Source of the DNA: Laspinema sp. D2d
Lineage (GTDB): Bacteria; Cyanobacteriota; Cyanobacteriia; Cyanobacteriales; Laspinemataceae
Length of the DNA stretch: 62,279 nt
Direction: 5' to 3'
Assembly: GCF_025370755.1 (NCBI RefSeq)
Contig: NZ_JAMXFC010000040.1
Span: forward strand, 1-62,279
This document shows, piece by piece, positions 36,159 through 45,025 of the stretch. The notes under the pieces are model-generated. The model saw nothing but the letters and a program-made list of their open reading frames with translations. It had not been told where the DNA came from and did no database searches. Within the stretch, counting starts at the first letter, position 1. Each line of letters begins with the position of its first letter. The translations under genes and the position numbers were made by a program.

Positions 36159-36761
36159 ATGAGTGGGGATTGCAAGCAAACATCTGGCAAACTAGGCGGT
36201 CATTCTTGTGATAGCAATCCGGCTAGTCAAAATCAACGCACTCTTGCTGATTGGGTGAATGATTATCTCGGTGATTTCGGAACTTATTATCAAGATCAAG
36301 CCCAATGGTGGGGCGATCGCACCCTGACTTGGGATGCAGCCTTGGAACGAGCTTGGCTTTCTCGATTTGCGGATGGAAAAAAGCACCGCCATCAGTACCG
36401 GGTCCCTTCTAATAAATTAGCAGAAGGCTTGAACGTATCTCGCCACGATGGTAAGCAAGCACAGCAGTTTAAAACCTTTGCAGAACTTCATGACTGGGTA
36501 GAGTCAGTGACTTGTCGGGTTAAAGGATTAGGAGAAACCACAGCTTACGATGTGGCTCAACGCTTGGGAATGTGGTTAAATCTAGCACCCGATTTAGTCT
36601 ATCTTCATGCGGGGACGGCTAAAGGTGCAGCCCTTTTTAAGATTACCGGAAAAACCTCATTTTTAAGTTTTTTTCCTGTAGAAATCCAAAAAATCGGAGC
36701 CAGTCATGCAGAAAACTTTTTGTGTATTTATAAAGATAACCTTAAATCGTTATTCAAATAA
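36159..36761 (+). CDS. Hypothetical protein with helix-hairpin-helix-like segment
   Basis: This 200-aa soluble protein is preceded by AAAGGAAGCT 6-8 nt from the ATG. Residues about 122-142 (CRVKGLGETTAYDVAQRLGM) resemble a helix-hairpin-helix DNA-binding turn (KGLGxxTAxDVAxRLG). The N-terminal 25 residues are low complexity. The rest (WWGDRTLTWDAALERAWLSR, VSRHDGKQAQQFKTFAELHD) matches no family I know. It could be a small DNA-associated protein; this is weak inference. A DUF433 pseudogene follows on the same strand. Confidence 0.55.
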   Translation: MSGDCKQTSGKLGGHSCDSNPASQNQRTLADWVNDYLGDFGTYYQDQAQWWGDRTLTWDAALERAWLSRFADGKKHRHQYRVPSNKLAEGLNVSRHDGKQAQQFKTFAELHDWVESVTCRVKGLGETTAYDVAQRLGMWLNLAPDLVYLHAGTAKGAALFKITGKTSFLSFFPVEIQKIGASHAENFLCIYKDNLKSLFK

Positions 36762-36865
36762 CTCACTTTCCTATAAACCCTTGAAGAACATTAACTCAAA
36801 AGCTCTATTTATTATAGAAAATAATGAACGTAATTTTCTATAAACACTAATTTTATGGAGGTTGT

Positions 36866-37096
36866 TTGATTATCTCAAACCTAGTGGAAAGAATTACCAT
36901 AAACCCTAAATAGTGTGTGGGCCCTCCCTGTATTCGTTGCATGAGAATTCGAGTGTCTGATGTTCTGGATTTGTGTGCAGTTGGGCTTAGTTCCAAACAG
37001 ATTTTAGAGGAACTCCCCGATCTGGAAATGGATGATTTGAGAGCAGCGCTTGCCTATGCGTCACTTCAACTTAATTTTTATACTACAAATCTCTAA
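36866..37096 (+). pseudogene. DUF433 protein gene with an in-frame stop
   Basis: Reading from TTG 36866 (GGAGG at 36857-36861) gives MIISNLVERITINPK, then TAG at 36911-36913, then CVGPPCIRCMRIRVSDVLDL and the complete DUF433 C-terminus ILEELPDLEMDDLRAALAYA, ending at TAA 37094. A normal family member has a Gln near that stop (NPxQCGGxPCIRGxRIRV), so a single CAG-to-TAG change explains it. A 51-codon ORF remains from ATG 36941 but lacks the N-terminal strand. DUF433 proteins are usually antitoxins of PIN-like toxins; no toxin gene follows. Confidence 0.75.
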
Positions 37097-37168
37097 AAAC
37101 GACAAGAGGCGAGTTTTTCGGCTTTTTTATCATCCATTCAGATGCCAATTACCTAAGTTTTTTGCTTT

Positions 37169-38341
37169 CTAAAACATATCTGTCATCCAAGGATGGGGTC
37201 CTGAAAAGAGCTGAGAGGCGATGGATAATGTACCAGGGTTTCCTTGAAGATGACCGCTTAAATAGAGTTGATGGGGGGTGAAAAAGCCTGTATAAAGAGG
37301 TGCTAATCCCCGCACATCTAAGATTAAGTCCCCACGTCCTCCGGGTGTTACTTCGCCTTTGCCATTGGATACGGTGAGGATGAATTTTCCATTATTTTCA
37401 GACAAGATATTATCCTGGACTTCTAAATGTAATTCTGCTTCGATGCCGATGGGATAACCCCGTTGTTGCAAGGATAAAGGGACATCGACGATGCGTAACA
37501 TCCAGTGAGAGAATTCTGTAATTTTTCCGGTTTGTTCGGGGAGGCATAACAAAAATGGGTCAAGGGGAGAACTCCGCCAAATGACGTTGGTAAATTGTGA
37601 GCGAAAATCGGCGATGAAGGTCCAGAGGCGACGGATGGCAGCAGGGGTTAAGGCAACCCAATCGGCGATCGCAAGGGTTTGGGAGTTCCCTTCTCTCCGT
37701 TGACTATAGATAATATAGCCTTGCCAGTCGTCGGGTTCGCCGATTAAGTCGGCATAAAGGGTTTCTTCGGGGATCGGTTTAAAGATGTTCTCCCAGATTC
37801 CGGGGTGGCGATCAAGATTGCCATTACAAGTAGCTGCCTGTTGCTGATACAGTGCGGCGATCGCCTCGGATAAAATGGGTTCGACGGGGTACATTGTCAG
37901 GGTGCGATCGCGCATCCGAATGCTATTAATGGGGAGTTGCCACTTACACAGACTTCCCGCCTGTTCATAGCCTACTTTTCGATAAAGAACCTGCGTCGCT
38001 GGATAGAGAACTGACAATGGAATTTGATTATTATAAATCTCTTGGAGGGTATGTCTAAGCAGTTCTTCTGCTACCCCCGTCCCGCGATGTTCGGGAGCAA
38101 CCCCCACTGCCGCAATTCCTGCCATTGTAACGGGATTTCCACCCCACCATTGTGCCATTGGATACAGTCCTAATCCGCCGATGATTTGGTTGCCTTCCCA
38201 AATTGCTCGGTAGTTTTTGATACCAATGCGATCGCGAAACAGTTCCCACCCCGTAAAATTGAAGCTATGGCAAAGCATTAATCCGAGGTTTTCTGCCTCT
38301 TTTTCGTTGGAAACCGGGCCAAATTTACGCTGCTGTTGCAT
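37169..38341 (-). CDS. Eis-like GNAT N-acetyltransferase
   Basis: This 390-aa protein has three parts as in Eis. The first is an N-terminal GNAT domain with VGVAPEHRGTGVAEELLRHT as the acetyl-CoA loop. The second is a central second GNAT-like domain (SQTLAIADWVALTPAAIRRL). The third is a C-terminal SCP2-like domain (about 290-385) ending PHPWMTDMF. Eis proteins form hexamers with the C-terminal carboxylate at the active site and acetylate amino groups of small molecules or proteins. The substrate here is unknown. No operon partner. Confidence 0.85.
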   Translation of the reverse strand: MQQQRKFGPVSNEKEAENLGLMLCHSFNFTGWELFRDRIGIKNYRAIWEGNQIIGGLGLYPMAQWWGGNPVTMAGIAAVGVAPEHRGTGVAEELLRHTLQEIYNNQIPLSVLYPATQVLYRKVGYEQAGSLCKWQLPINSIRMRDRTLTMYPVEPILSEAIAALYQQQAATCNGNLDRHPGIWENIFKPIPEETLYADLIGEPDDWQGYIIYSQRREGNSQTLAIADWVALTPAAIRRLWTFIADFRSQFTNVIWRSSPLDPFLLCLPEQTGKITEFSHWMLRIVDVPLSLQQRGYPIGIEAELHLEVQDNILSENNGKFILTVSNGKGEVTPGGRGDLILDVRGLAPLYTGFFTPHQLYLSGHLQGNPGTLSIASQLFSGPHPWMTDMF

Positions 38342-38947
38342 TATAACTCTCGATTATAGATCAGTTAAAATCAGTCATTGAATTATTGCCAGGGTTCCAG
38401 CTAAAACCTCAAATCTGAATAAATCAAGAGGGGATTAAGTAGGGTTTACCGAACCAGACCCCGGGTTTGATTTTTATTTGCAATCAATAATATTAACAAA
38501 ACTTAAATAGAATCAAGATAGTCAATTGCAGGAATAGCGTAAACCGCCAATTATCTTCCCGCAGGGACTCCTCCAACTTCTCCACTGGAAATTTCAGCGG
38601 ATCTCTTACGGCTCAAAGCATTGAAATCTTAAGGGAATTTTGAAAACTCCGGTCTTAAATTTTTAACCGTTCCCTGGACTACTACGCAAAGATTGGTACG
38701 GTTAATACTACTACCCATCCCATGAAGAGTCACGTTAAGTTTTGAGCATAGGCAATCAACAAGGTAAAAATGCTTGCTATGAGTAGTTTCTACGAAATAG
38801 CAATTGTTTCAACTGGAATAGCGCTTAAACCTCGCACAAGTATTCTGGTTCAAACCTAAAAGTCTATCTAAAGATAGATGCGTTAATTGCTATTTTCTAG
38901 TTCATTAATTATTGAATTGAACTGCATTTACCACCGAGGAGAGAGAT
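38342..38947. other. Divergent regulatory region
   Basis: There are 606 bp between the Eis-like gene and the glycosyltransferase. It is AT-rich with no ORF or RNA gene that I can support. The last bases GAGGAGAGAG provide the ribosome site for the gene at 38948. Confidence 0.45.
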
Positions 38948-40024
38948 ATGCGAATTGCTCAAGTTTCACCTTTAGCAGAACGAGTTCCCCCCCCAGGTTA
39001 TGGGGGTATCGAATTAGTTGTTAGCCATATAACCGATGAATTAGTCCGTCGGGGTCATGATGTCACTTTATTTGCCTCTGGAGATTCCCACACTTTAGCT
39101 CACTTGGAATCGGTGGTTCCCCGCGCTTTACGTCTGGACCCCACGGTGAAAGAACCGGCAGTGTATGATATGCTGCAACTCAACCGCATTTATGAAATGG
39201 CTTCCCAGTTTGATATTATCCACTTTCACAATGGATACTCGGCATTGCCTTTGGCGGAACTGATGAAAACCTCTGTGGTACATACCCTACATGGGAACTT
39301 TAGCGCCGATAGCCGGAAATTGTATCAAAAGTATGGCAACCAGGGTTATATTAGCATCACCAACGCTCAACGCGAAGGTGGACCTGAATTGAATTATTTA
39401 GGGACAGTTTATAATGGGATTGATATCGAAGCCTATCCGTTCTTTCCTAAGCCCCAGGACCCGCCCTATTTGGCATTTTTAGGCAGAATTTCCCCAGAAA
39501 AAGGGATTCATCATGCGATCGCGATCGCCAAAGCAACTGGATGGCATTTGAAAATTGCCGGTAAAGTTGATGCCGTAGACAAAAAATTCTACGAAAATGA
39601 AATTAAGCCCCAAATTGATGGCACCCAAATTGAATATTTAGGGGAAACAAACCATCAACAAAAGGTGGATCTAATTGGCAATGCCGTCGCTACTCTGTTC
39701 CCGATTACCTGGAGAGAACCCTTTGGTTTGGTGATGATTGAATCGATGTGTACAGGAACCCCACTGATTGCCATGAATCTGGGTTCCGTTCCCGAAGTGA
39801 TTGCCCACGGTAAAACGGGCATTGTCTGCAACACCATCGAAGAAATGATTGCCGCGATTCCTGCCGTCATGAAGCTTGATCGCCAAGCTTGCCGCGATCG
39901 CGTCGTTAGCCAGTTTAGCATTGCTACAATGGTTGATGGATACGAAGCTGCTTACCGTCTTGCACTCTCAAAAACCATTCACCAAAATGGTCATTTCAAG
40001 GATAAATTGACCGTCATTGCCTAA
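38948..40024 (+). CDS. Glycosyltransferase family 4 protein
   Basis: This 358-aa GT-B enzyme has the N-terminal domain with PPPGYGGIELVVSHITDELV (donor/acceptor Gly-rich loop) and HFHNGYSALP. The C-terminal nucleotide-sugar domain has LGRISPEKGIHHAIAIAK and the EX7E element EPFGLVMIESMCTGTPLIA. It transfers a sugar from an activated nucleotide donor, in the cytoplasm or at the membrane; acceptor unknown. A strong GAGGAGAGAG ribosome site precedes the ATG. It is followed 32 bp later by a small zinc-ribbon gene. Confidence 0.9.
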   Translation: MRIAQVSPLAERVPPPGYGGIELVVSHITDELVRRGHDVTLFASGDSHTLAHLESVVPRALRLDPTVKEPAVYDMLQLNRIYEMASQFDIIHFHNGYSALPLAELMKTSVVHTLHGNFSADSRKLYQKYGNQGYISITNAQREGGPELNYLGTVYNGIDIEAYPFFPKPQDPPYLAFLGRISPEKGIHHAIAIAKATGWHLKIAGKVDAVDKKFYENEIKPQIDGTQIEYLGETNHQQKVDLIGNAVATLFPITWREPFGLVMIESMCTGTPLIAMNLGSVPEVIAHGKTGIVCNTIEEMIAAIPAVMKLDRQACRDRVVSQFSIATMVDGYEAAYRLALSKTIHQNGHFKDKLTVIA

Positions 40025-40056
40025 AACTTTTGAAATAAAATAGGAGGTGTATTTAC

Positions 40057-40215
40057 ATGAAAGTCAGCAATCAATGTCCTTGTTGTAATGGCTCTTTATT
40101 ACACCATATCCGCCAAGGCGGTTCTTACTGGTTTTGTTCAAATTGTTGGCAAGAAATGCCCAATTCCTTGCCGAACAAGCTGATCACATCAGCCTCAAAA
40201 AATAAAGTGAATTAA
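40057..40215 (+). CDS. Small zinc-ribbon protein (52 aa)
   Basis: The protein begins MKVSNQCPCCNGSLLHHIRQ and continues GGSYWFCSNCWQEMPN. The two CxxC pairs (C7/C10 and C27/C30) make a zinc ribbon. AGGAGG at 40042-40047 is 9 nt from the ATG. I recognise the YWFCSxCxQEMPN pattern from small conserved cyanobacterial proteins, but its function is not known. It sits 32 bp after the glycosyltransferase and before a terminator, so the two form one transcript. Confidence 0.8.
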   Translation: MKVSNQCPCCNGSLLHHIRQGGSYWFCSNCWQEMPNSLPNKLITSASKNKVN

Positions 40216-40266
40216 CTTCTGACTACATCCGGCGTTTAATTTCAATTTTGTTTTTCTAAACCCCAG

Positions 40267-40305
40267 CCGAGAATGGAGCTGTTTAAAGCCCTATTCTCGG
40301 TTTTT
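40267..40305 (+). terminator. Rho-independent terminator
   Basis: CCGAGAATGG (40267-40276) and CTATTCTCGG (40291-40300) pair with one mismatch and are followed by five T. It ends the glycosyltransferase/zinc-ribbon unit. Confidence 0.8.
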
Positions 40306-40356
40306 AAAATGATTAGAAAATCTTTACAATAAATACTGAAAAAACCGAAATAAACC

Positions 40357-42687
40357 TCATTTTTCCTCCTCACTGCTGACTCGAAATCCTTGGCGGCTGG
40401 GTCGATTATCTGGAGGTTGCACTTGAAAAGTTACCCGATCGCTCAAGTTTCCGCTTTTAACTTCTAACGTCCATTTCCCCACCTCCATCGGCCAAAATAA
40501 AGCATGATTCGCCTCATGGTTCAGTTTTTGTTTCCCCGATGGACCGCTTAACCACCATTCTATCGGAGTCTTCGGTGCAACGGCTAACTTAAATTGAATG
40601 CGTGGCGCAGAATCTCTGGAATCTAAGATAAAATAATCATCGTTTTCAGGGAAAGCAATTTTCAGCCGATCGCCCGACTGTTGAGGTTGACTTTGCCTTG
40701 CCAACCAGCTATTATACTCCGCAGATAACTCAAACTCTTCTCCCCGATTATACGCACTCAAATGTTCCGGGGCTAAATATTCCAGAACCACTGCTGGACA
40801 ATCGGCCTGGGGTTTTAGTCCCGTGACGGCACAAATGGGATACTGAACCAAATGTTCCGGAGTTGGCAAGGCAGCCGGTTCCCGAGTTTCATGGAGATGT
40901 AACATAATGCGATTCCACAAAGGGGCCGCACCTGTGACTCCGGATACTTTTCTCATGCGATCGCCACTAAAATTCCCCACCCAAGTGGCTACGGTATAAT
41001 CCACCGTATATCCCACCGTCCAAGTATCCCGATAATCGGAAGAAGTGCCGGTTTTCACTGCTGCGGGAAATGGTAAACTGAGGACGGACTCTACCCCAAA
41101 CGCCTGCGATCGCGCATAGCGATCGCTCAACATATCCCCAATCAGCGCCCAATAGGAGGATTCCGGCAGCGGAGGTGCGGAGGAAGCGGGGAGGCGACTG
41201 CCCGGAGTCACCGACAACGGCATCAAATCCCCATTGCGGGCGATCGCCACATAAGCCCGCGCCAACTCCCATAAACTCACTTCCCCACTCCCCAAAGCTA
41301 ACCCTAACCCATAATAGTCTGGAGATTTTGTGAGATGCTCAAACCCCAATTGATGCAGCCGACCTAAAAACCGCTCCACCCCTACCTGTTCCAAAACTCT
41401 CACCGTGGGTACATTCAGTGAATTTGCCAACGCCGCCCGCACCCGTACCGGCCCTAAAAACTTTTCACTATAATCTACCGGACTATACAACTGCGCGCCC
41501 GGTATGGCATAATGGGTGGGAACATCCGCTAAAATCTGATTCGGGGCGATCGCGCCAATTTCTAAGGCAAACTGATACAAAAACGGTTTGAGCGCCGAAC
41601 CCGGTTGGCGTAATGCCTGTACCCCATCATTCCGCCCCTGTTGCGCATCGGCGAAGTAATTGGGAGATCCGACATAAGCCAACACTTCCCCCGTGTGATT
41701 ATCAATCACTAACGCTGCGGCATGATTCACTTGATGAGCCACTAAGGACCGGACCACTTCCTGCACCTGAGTTTGGACAAACTGTTGCAATGGGCGGTCC
41801 AGGGTTGTTTGTACGGTAGACACCCCGTCCGGCAAGCGTTCGGCGAGCCAAAATAGAAAGTGAGGGGCGGCGATAATAGCGCGATCGGGTAATAAAACCT
41901 GGATTTCTTCTTGTTCCGCCCGAGTCGCTTCCTCTGGGGTAATATAACCATCGGCGATCATGCGATCCAAAACATACCGCTGCCGCTTTTTGAGCGATCG
42001 CCAATTAGAATAGGGATTATAATAATTGGGTGCATTGGGAATCGCGGCGAGAATACTCCCCTGAGCTAAGTTCAGTTCCGAAGCCGGTAGTCCGAAATAA
42101 GTCCGCGCCGCCGCTTCTACACCATATATGTTACCCCCCATTGGCAGCCGGTTAATATAAGCCTGGAGAATTTCATCCCGGTTCATCCCGGCAAACAATC
42201 GCCAAGACAGCCAAACTTCACCCAGTTTATTGGGCAATGTGCGAGGGGCCGGTTCTAGCATCCGCGCCAATTGCATGGTAATGGTGGATGCGCCAGAAAC
42301 CAGCGATCGCGCTTGTACCGCTTCTAAAACTGCCCGGGCGATCGCTTGTAAATCGATCGCACCATGTTGATAATAGCGCTTATCCTCTGCCGCAATAATT
42401 GCCTGGAGAAATGGTTTAGAAACCTGATCAAGTGCGACTACAGCGGTATGATCTTGGTCCCGGGTGAGCAGGGTACCGAGGGGGAGTCCATTGCGATCGC
42501 GAAAGGAAACCGCTTGTTCACTTTGGGCAATATCTTCAGCGGGGATCGGTGCTAAATAAGGCAACATCCGCACAGTTACCCCCAGCAACGCGATCGCCAG
42601 GAAAATTTTCAGAGAACCCCGCAATTTGGGATATCTCTTTAACCCCAATTGCTCAACTAACAAGCCGATTTCGGAGATTTTGCTCAT
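40357..42687 (-). CDS. pbpC: Penicillin-binding protein 1C
   Basis: This 776-aa bifunctional peptidoglycan synthase has an N-terminal membrane anchor (about 26-46). A GT51 transglycosylase domain follows with EDKRYYQHGAID (E101) and the SGASTITMQLAR motif. The transpeptidase domain has SxxK S364-K367 (QPGSALKPF), SLN 423-425 and KTGT 545-548. A C-terminal ~90-residue PBP1C-type beta domain closes the protein. Length and layout match PBP1C rather than PBP1A/B. It acts on the periplasmic face. It appears monocistronic. Confidence 0.93.
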   Translation of the reverse strand: MSKISEIGLLVEQLGLKRYPKLRGSLKIFLAIALLGVTVRMLPYLAPIPAEDIAQSEQAVSFRDRNGLPLGTLLTRDQDHTAVVALDQVSKPFLQAIIAAEDKRYYQHGAIDLQAIARAVLEAVQARSLVSGASTITMQLARMLEPAPRTLPNKLGEVWLSWRLFAGMNRDEILQAYINRLPMGGNIYGVEAAARTYFGLPASELNLAQGSILAAIPNAPNYYNPYSNWRSLKKRQRYVLDRMIADGYITPEEATRAEQEEIQVLLPDRAIIAAPHFLFWLAERLPDGVSTVQTTLDRPLQQFVQTQVQEVVRSLVAHQVNHAAALVIDNHTGEVLAYVGSPNYFADAQQGRNDGVQALRQPGSALKPFLYQFALEIGAIAPNQILADVPTHYAIPGAQLYSPVDYSEKFLGPVRVRAALANSLNVPTVRVLEQVGVERFLGRLHQLGFEHLTKSPDYYGLGLALGSGEVSLWELARAYVAIARNGDLMPLSVTPGSRLPASSAPPLPESSYWALIGDMLSDRYARSQAFGVESVLSLPFPAAVKTGTSSDYRDTWTVGYTVDYTVATWVGNFSGDRMRKVSGVTGAAPLWNRIMLHLHETREPAALPTPEHLVQYPICAVTGLKPQADCPAVVLEYLAPEHLSAYNRGEEFELSAEYNSWLARQSQPQQSGDRLKIAFPENDDYFILDSRDSAPRIQFKLAVAPKTPIEWWLSGPSGKQKLNHEANHALFWPMEVGKWTLEVKSGNLSDRVTFQVQPPDNRPSRQGFRVSSEEEK

Positions 42688-43140
42688 GGTTTTGTGTTCG
42701 GCTACGGGAACATGAAAAATATCCCCCCACTCAGGAAATATTCAACCCGCTTGGGCTTTTTTCCCGGGACAAGAAGAATCTGTATTTATTTTAGGCCGTG
42801 AGTACAGGATTGGTTAGAAACCCAATTTCTTAAGCAAATCTGTAGCCTTCTGTAACAAATCTAGCCAAGGAACCAAGTTGCTGGTCCCGGGGGAATCCGG
42901 TTCCGAGGTTCTCCGGCTGATTTGAGAGTTCGTTATCAGTCCAATGTTACCTCCAGAGAGTCTTCAGAGGCTGAGTCGTAGTTGACCCCTACTGTCAAGG
43001 GTCGCCGCTGATAAAATTGGCCTGAATGTAGGCCGCAGGGTAAAGAAATAGGCTAGGCGACTGCTACCGAATCCAAATTAATTTGCCCTCGAAGCGATTC
43101 TGTGAGGGATAATAAATACAAAATCATCAGTATCCGTAAT
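42688..43140. other. Divergent intergenic region
   Basis: There are 453 bp between pbpC and the hybrid kinase gene. A degenerate dispersed repeat (AGAAACCCAATTTCTTAAG) occurs near 42816. No gene or RNA was recognised. Confidence 0.45.
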
Positions 43141-44340
43141 ATGACCGATCCCATCGGAGATATTTTATTAGTAGACGATCGCCCAGATAACCTCCGCTTG
43201 CTTTTAAATATTCTGAAAGACAAGGGTTATAAAGTCCGGTGCGTGACCACTGGCGCGATGGCCCTCCGAGTTTGCCTCAGCCATCCTCCTGACCTGATCT
43301 TTCTCGATATCCAAATGCCTGAAATGAACGGCTATCAAGTTTGTGAACAACTCAAAGCCAATCCGGAAACCGCCGAAATTCCCGTGATTTTTTTAAGCGT
43401 GATTGAAGAGACGCTTGAGAAGGTCCATGCTTTTAATGTCGGGGGAGTAGACTATATCACTAAACCGTTTCAAGTTAAAGAAGTGGTGGCGCGGGTCGAA
43501 ACCCAACTACAAATTCTGCGACTGCAAAATAAACTGAAAGAGCAAAATATTCGACTTGAACAAGAAATTCGAGAGCGTAAAGCCATCGAACAGCAGTTAC
43601 TGGAGTTAAACCAGGAAATGAAACGGTCTAATCATGAACTTGAACAATTTGCTTATGTGGTTTCCCATGACTTACAAGCGCCATTAGGAACCATTGCCAG
43701 CTTTGCCCAACTGTTACAAAACCGTTACCCAGATAAACTCGATGGCAAAGCCCTTCAGTTTATTGATCGCATTATCACGGGTAGTTTGAGGATGCAAAAA
43801 TTGATTGATGACTTACTGCAATATTCCCGAGTGGGGAGAATGGCACAAGTCTTTGAAACGGTCAACTGCGATCGGGTATTATTCCAAGTCCTGGCGAATC
43901 TCGAAACCCCAATCAACGAGACACAAGCCCTGATCACCTATGACCCTTTACCCGCGATCGTCGGCAATAGCATGGGGTTATTACAATTGTTTCAAAACTT
44001 AATTAGTAACGCCCTGAAATACCGGCATCCCAGGATGTCACCCCGGATCGATATTAGGGTCTCTCTACAGGAGGATATGTGGATCTTCTCGATTCAGGAT
44101 AATGGAATTGGAATAGAAACCAAACACGGAGAACGCATATTTCAAATTTTTCAGCGCCTCCATTCCGACAAAGAGTACCCGGGAACAGGCATCGGACTAG
44201 CTATTTGTAAAAAAATTGTCGAACTGCATGGGGGGAAAATTTGGGTTGAATCTTGTTCATTACAGGGTTCAACATTTTACTTTACCATACCGGCTCATAA
44301 AAAACAAGAGAATCCTTTCATAGAAGAGCCTACCTTATAA
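43141..44340 (+). CDS. REC-HisKA hybrid sensor kinase
   Basis: This protein is 399 aa from the ATG at 43141 (MTDPIGDILLVDDRPDNLRL); the frame opens 13 codons earlier. It has an N-terminal receiver with phospho-site D56 (LIFLDIQMP) and the KPF Lys, a coiled coil (about 122-165), a HisKA domain with H176 (VVSHDLQAPLGTIASFAQLL), and an ATPase domain with NLISNALKYRHP, DNGIGIE and GTGIGLAICKKIV. The H-box variant SHDLQAP is common in phytochrome-like cyanobacterial kinases. It probably signals to the response regulator 57 bp downstream. Confidence 0.92.
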   Translation: MTDPIGDILLVDDRPDNLRLLLNILKDKGYKVRCVTTGAMALRVCLSHPPDLIFLDIQMPEMNGYQVCEQLKANPETAEIPVIFLSVIEETLEKVHAFNVGGVDYITKPFQVKEVVARVETQLQILRLQNKLKEQNIRLEQEIRERKAIEQQLLELNQEMKRSNHELEQFAYVVSHDLQAPLGTIASFAQLLQNRYPDKLDGKALQFIDRIITGSLRMQKLIDDLLQYSRVGRMAQVFETVNCDRVLFQVLANLETPINETQALITYDPLPAIVGNSMGLLQLFQNLISNALKYRHPRMSPRIDIRVSLQEDMWIFSIQDNGIGIETKHGERIFQIFQRLHSDKEYPGTGIGLAICKKIVELHGGKIWVESCSLQGSTFYFTIPAHKKQENPFIEEPTL

Positions 44341-44397
44341 CTAGCCCTAATTTTTATATCCAAACCCTAAACCCCAAATCTTATCGAGACCCCAGCT

Positions 44398-44853
44398 ATG
44401 AATTCAGCCCTAAACCCCCACACTATTTTAATCGCCAATGACGATTCCTCCTTCTGTCTCTTAATTGAAGAAGCGTTTCAGGAAGTTCGCGCCAACCTCG
44501 CCCTATTTTTTGTAGAAGATGGAGAGCAACTCCTCGACTATCTCTATCGGCGTGGGCCTTATCAGGACCCCCTTAATTCCCCTTTTCCCGACCTCCTTTT
44601 ACTCGATCTAAATATGCCCAAACTCGACGGACGAGAGGCATTAAACGAAATTAAATCTGACCCCATTCTCAAGACTATTCCTGTTGTTATCCTGAGTAGT
44701 TCTTATCATGAAGAAGATATTTCTAAATGCTACGATGCCGGTGCTAACTCCTTTATCGTCAACCCCTTAACCTTCGACAAATTGGCAGTTGCCATGCAAA
44801 GTTTATGTAACTATTGGTTGTCCATCGTCGCCCTTCCCCCGAAAAAACTCTAA
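44398..44853 (+). CDS. Rcp1-like response regulator, conserved Lys replaced
   Basis: This 151-aa single-domain receiver of the Rcp1 type has acidic pair D15-D16, phospho-acceptor D70 (LLLLDLNMPKLDGREAL) and the switch Ser in VILSSS. The conserved Lys of the usual (T/V)KP motif is Asn122 (FIVNPLTF). That Lys normally contacts the phosphoryl group, so phosphorylation or its output may be altered. It lies in the same unit as the hybrid kinase and is followed by a long bidirectional hairpin. Confidence 0.88.
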   Translation: MNSALNPHTILIANDDSSFCLLIEEAFQEVRANLALFFVEDGEQLLDYLYRRGPYQDPLNSPFPDLLLLDLNMPKLDGREALNEIKSDPILKTIPVVILSSSYHEEDISKCYDAGANSFIVNPLTFDKLAVAMQSLCNYWLSIVALPPKKL

Positions 44854-44928
44854 GCGAGAAGGCATCCCTATCCCCAGAATTCCCTCAATATTTCTAAACT
44901 TAGAAAAGAGCCACTCTACCCAAAATAA

Positions 44929-44981
44929 ATACCGAAGGCGAGTCAAAAACTGTGAAGTTTTACCTGACTCGCCTTCGGTAT
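44929..44981. terminator. Bidirectional terminator with 17-bp stem
   Basis: ATACCGAAGGCGAGTCA (44929-44945) and TGACTCGCCTTCGGTAT (44965-44981) are exact complements; AAAAC/GTTTT extends pairing inside. It lies between the convergent response-regulator and glgA genes. T runs are short on both sides. Confidence 0.7.
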
Positions 44982-45025
44982 AAGTGGTTTGTTTTGCCTG
45001 GGTTATTCGGCGTGATTTCCCTTAA

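Noticed and set aside
42688-43140. Possible tRNA or riboswitch in long intergenic gaps (also 3253-3983, 10719-11344, 38342-38947)
   Set aside because: I looked for cloverleaf-like stems and T-loop words and for known riboswitch cores by eye and found none that hold; a covariance-model search would be decisive.
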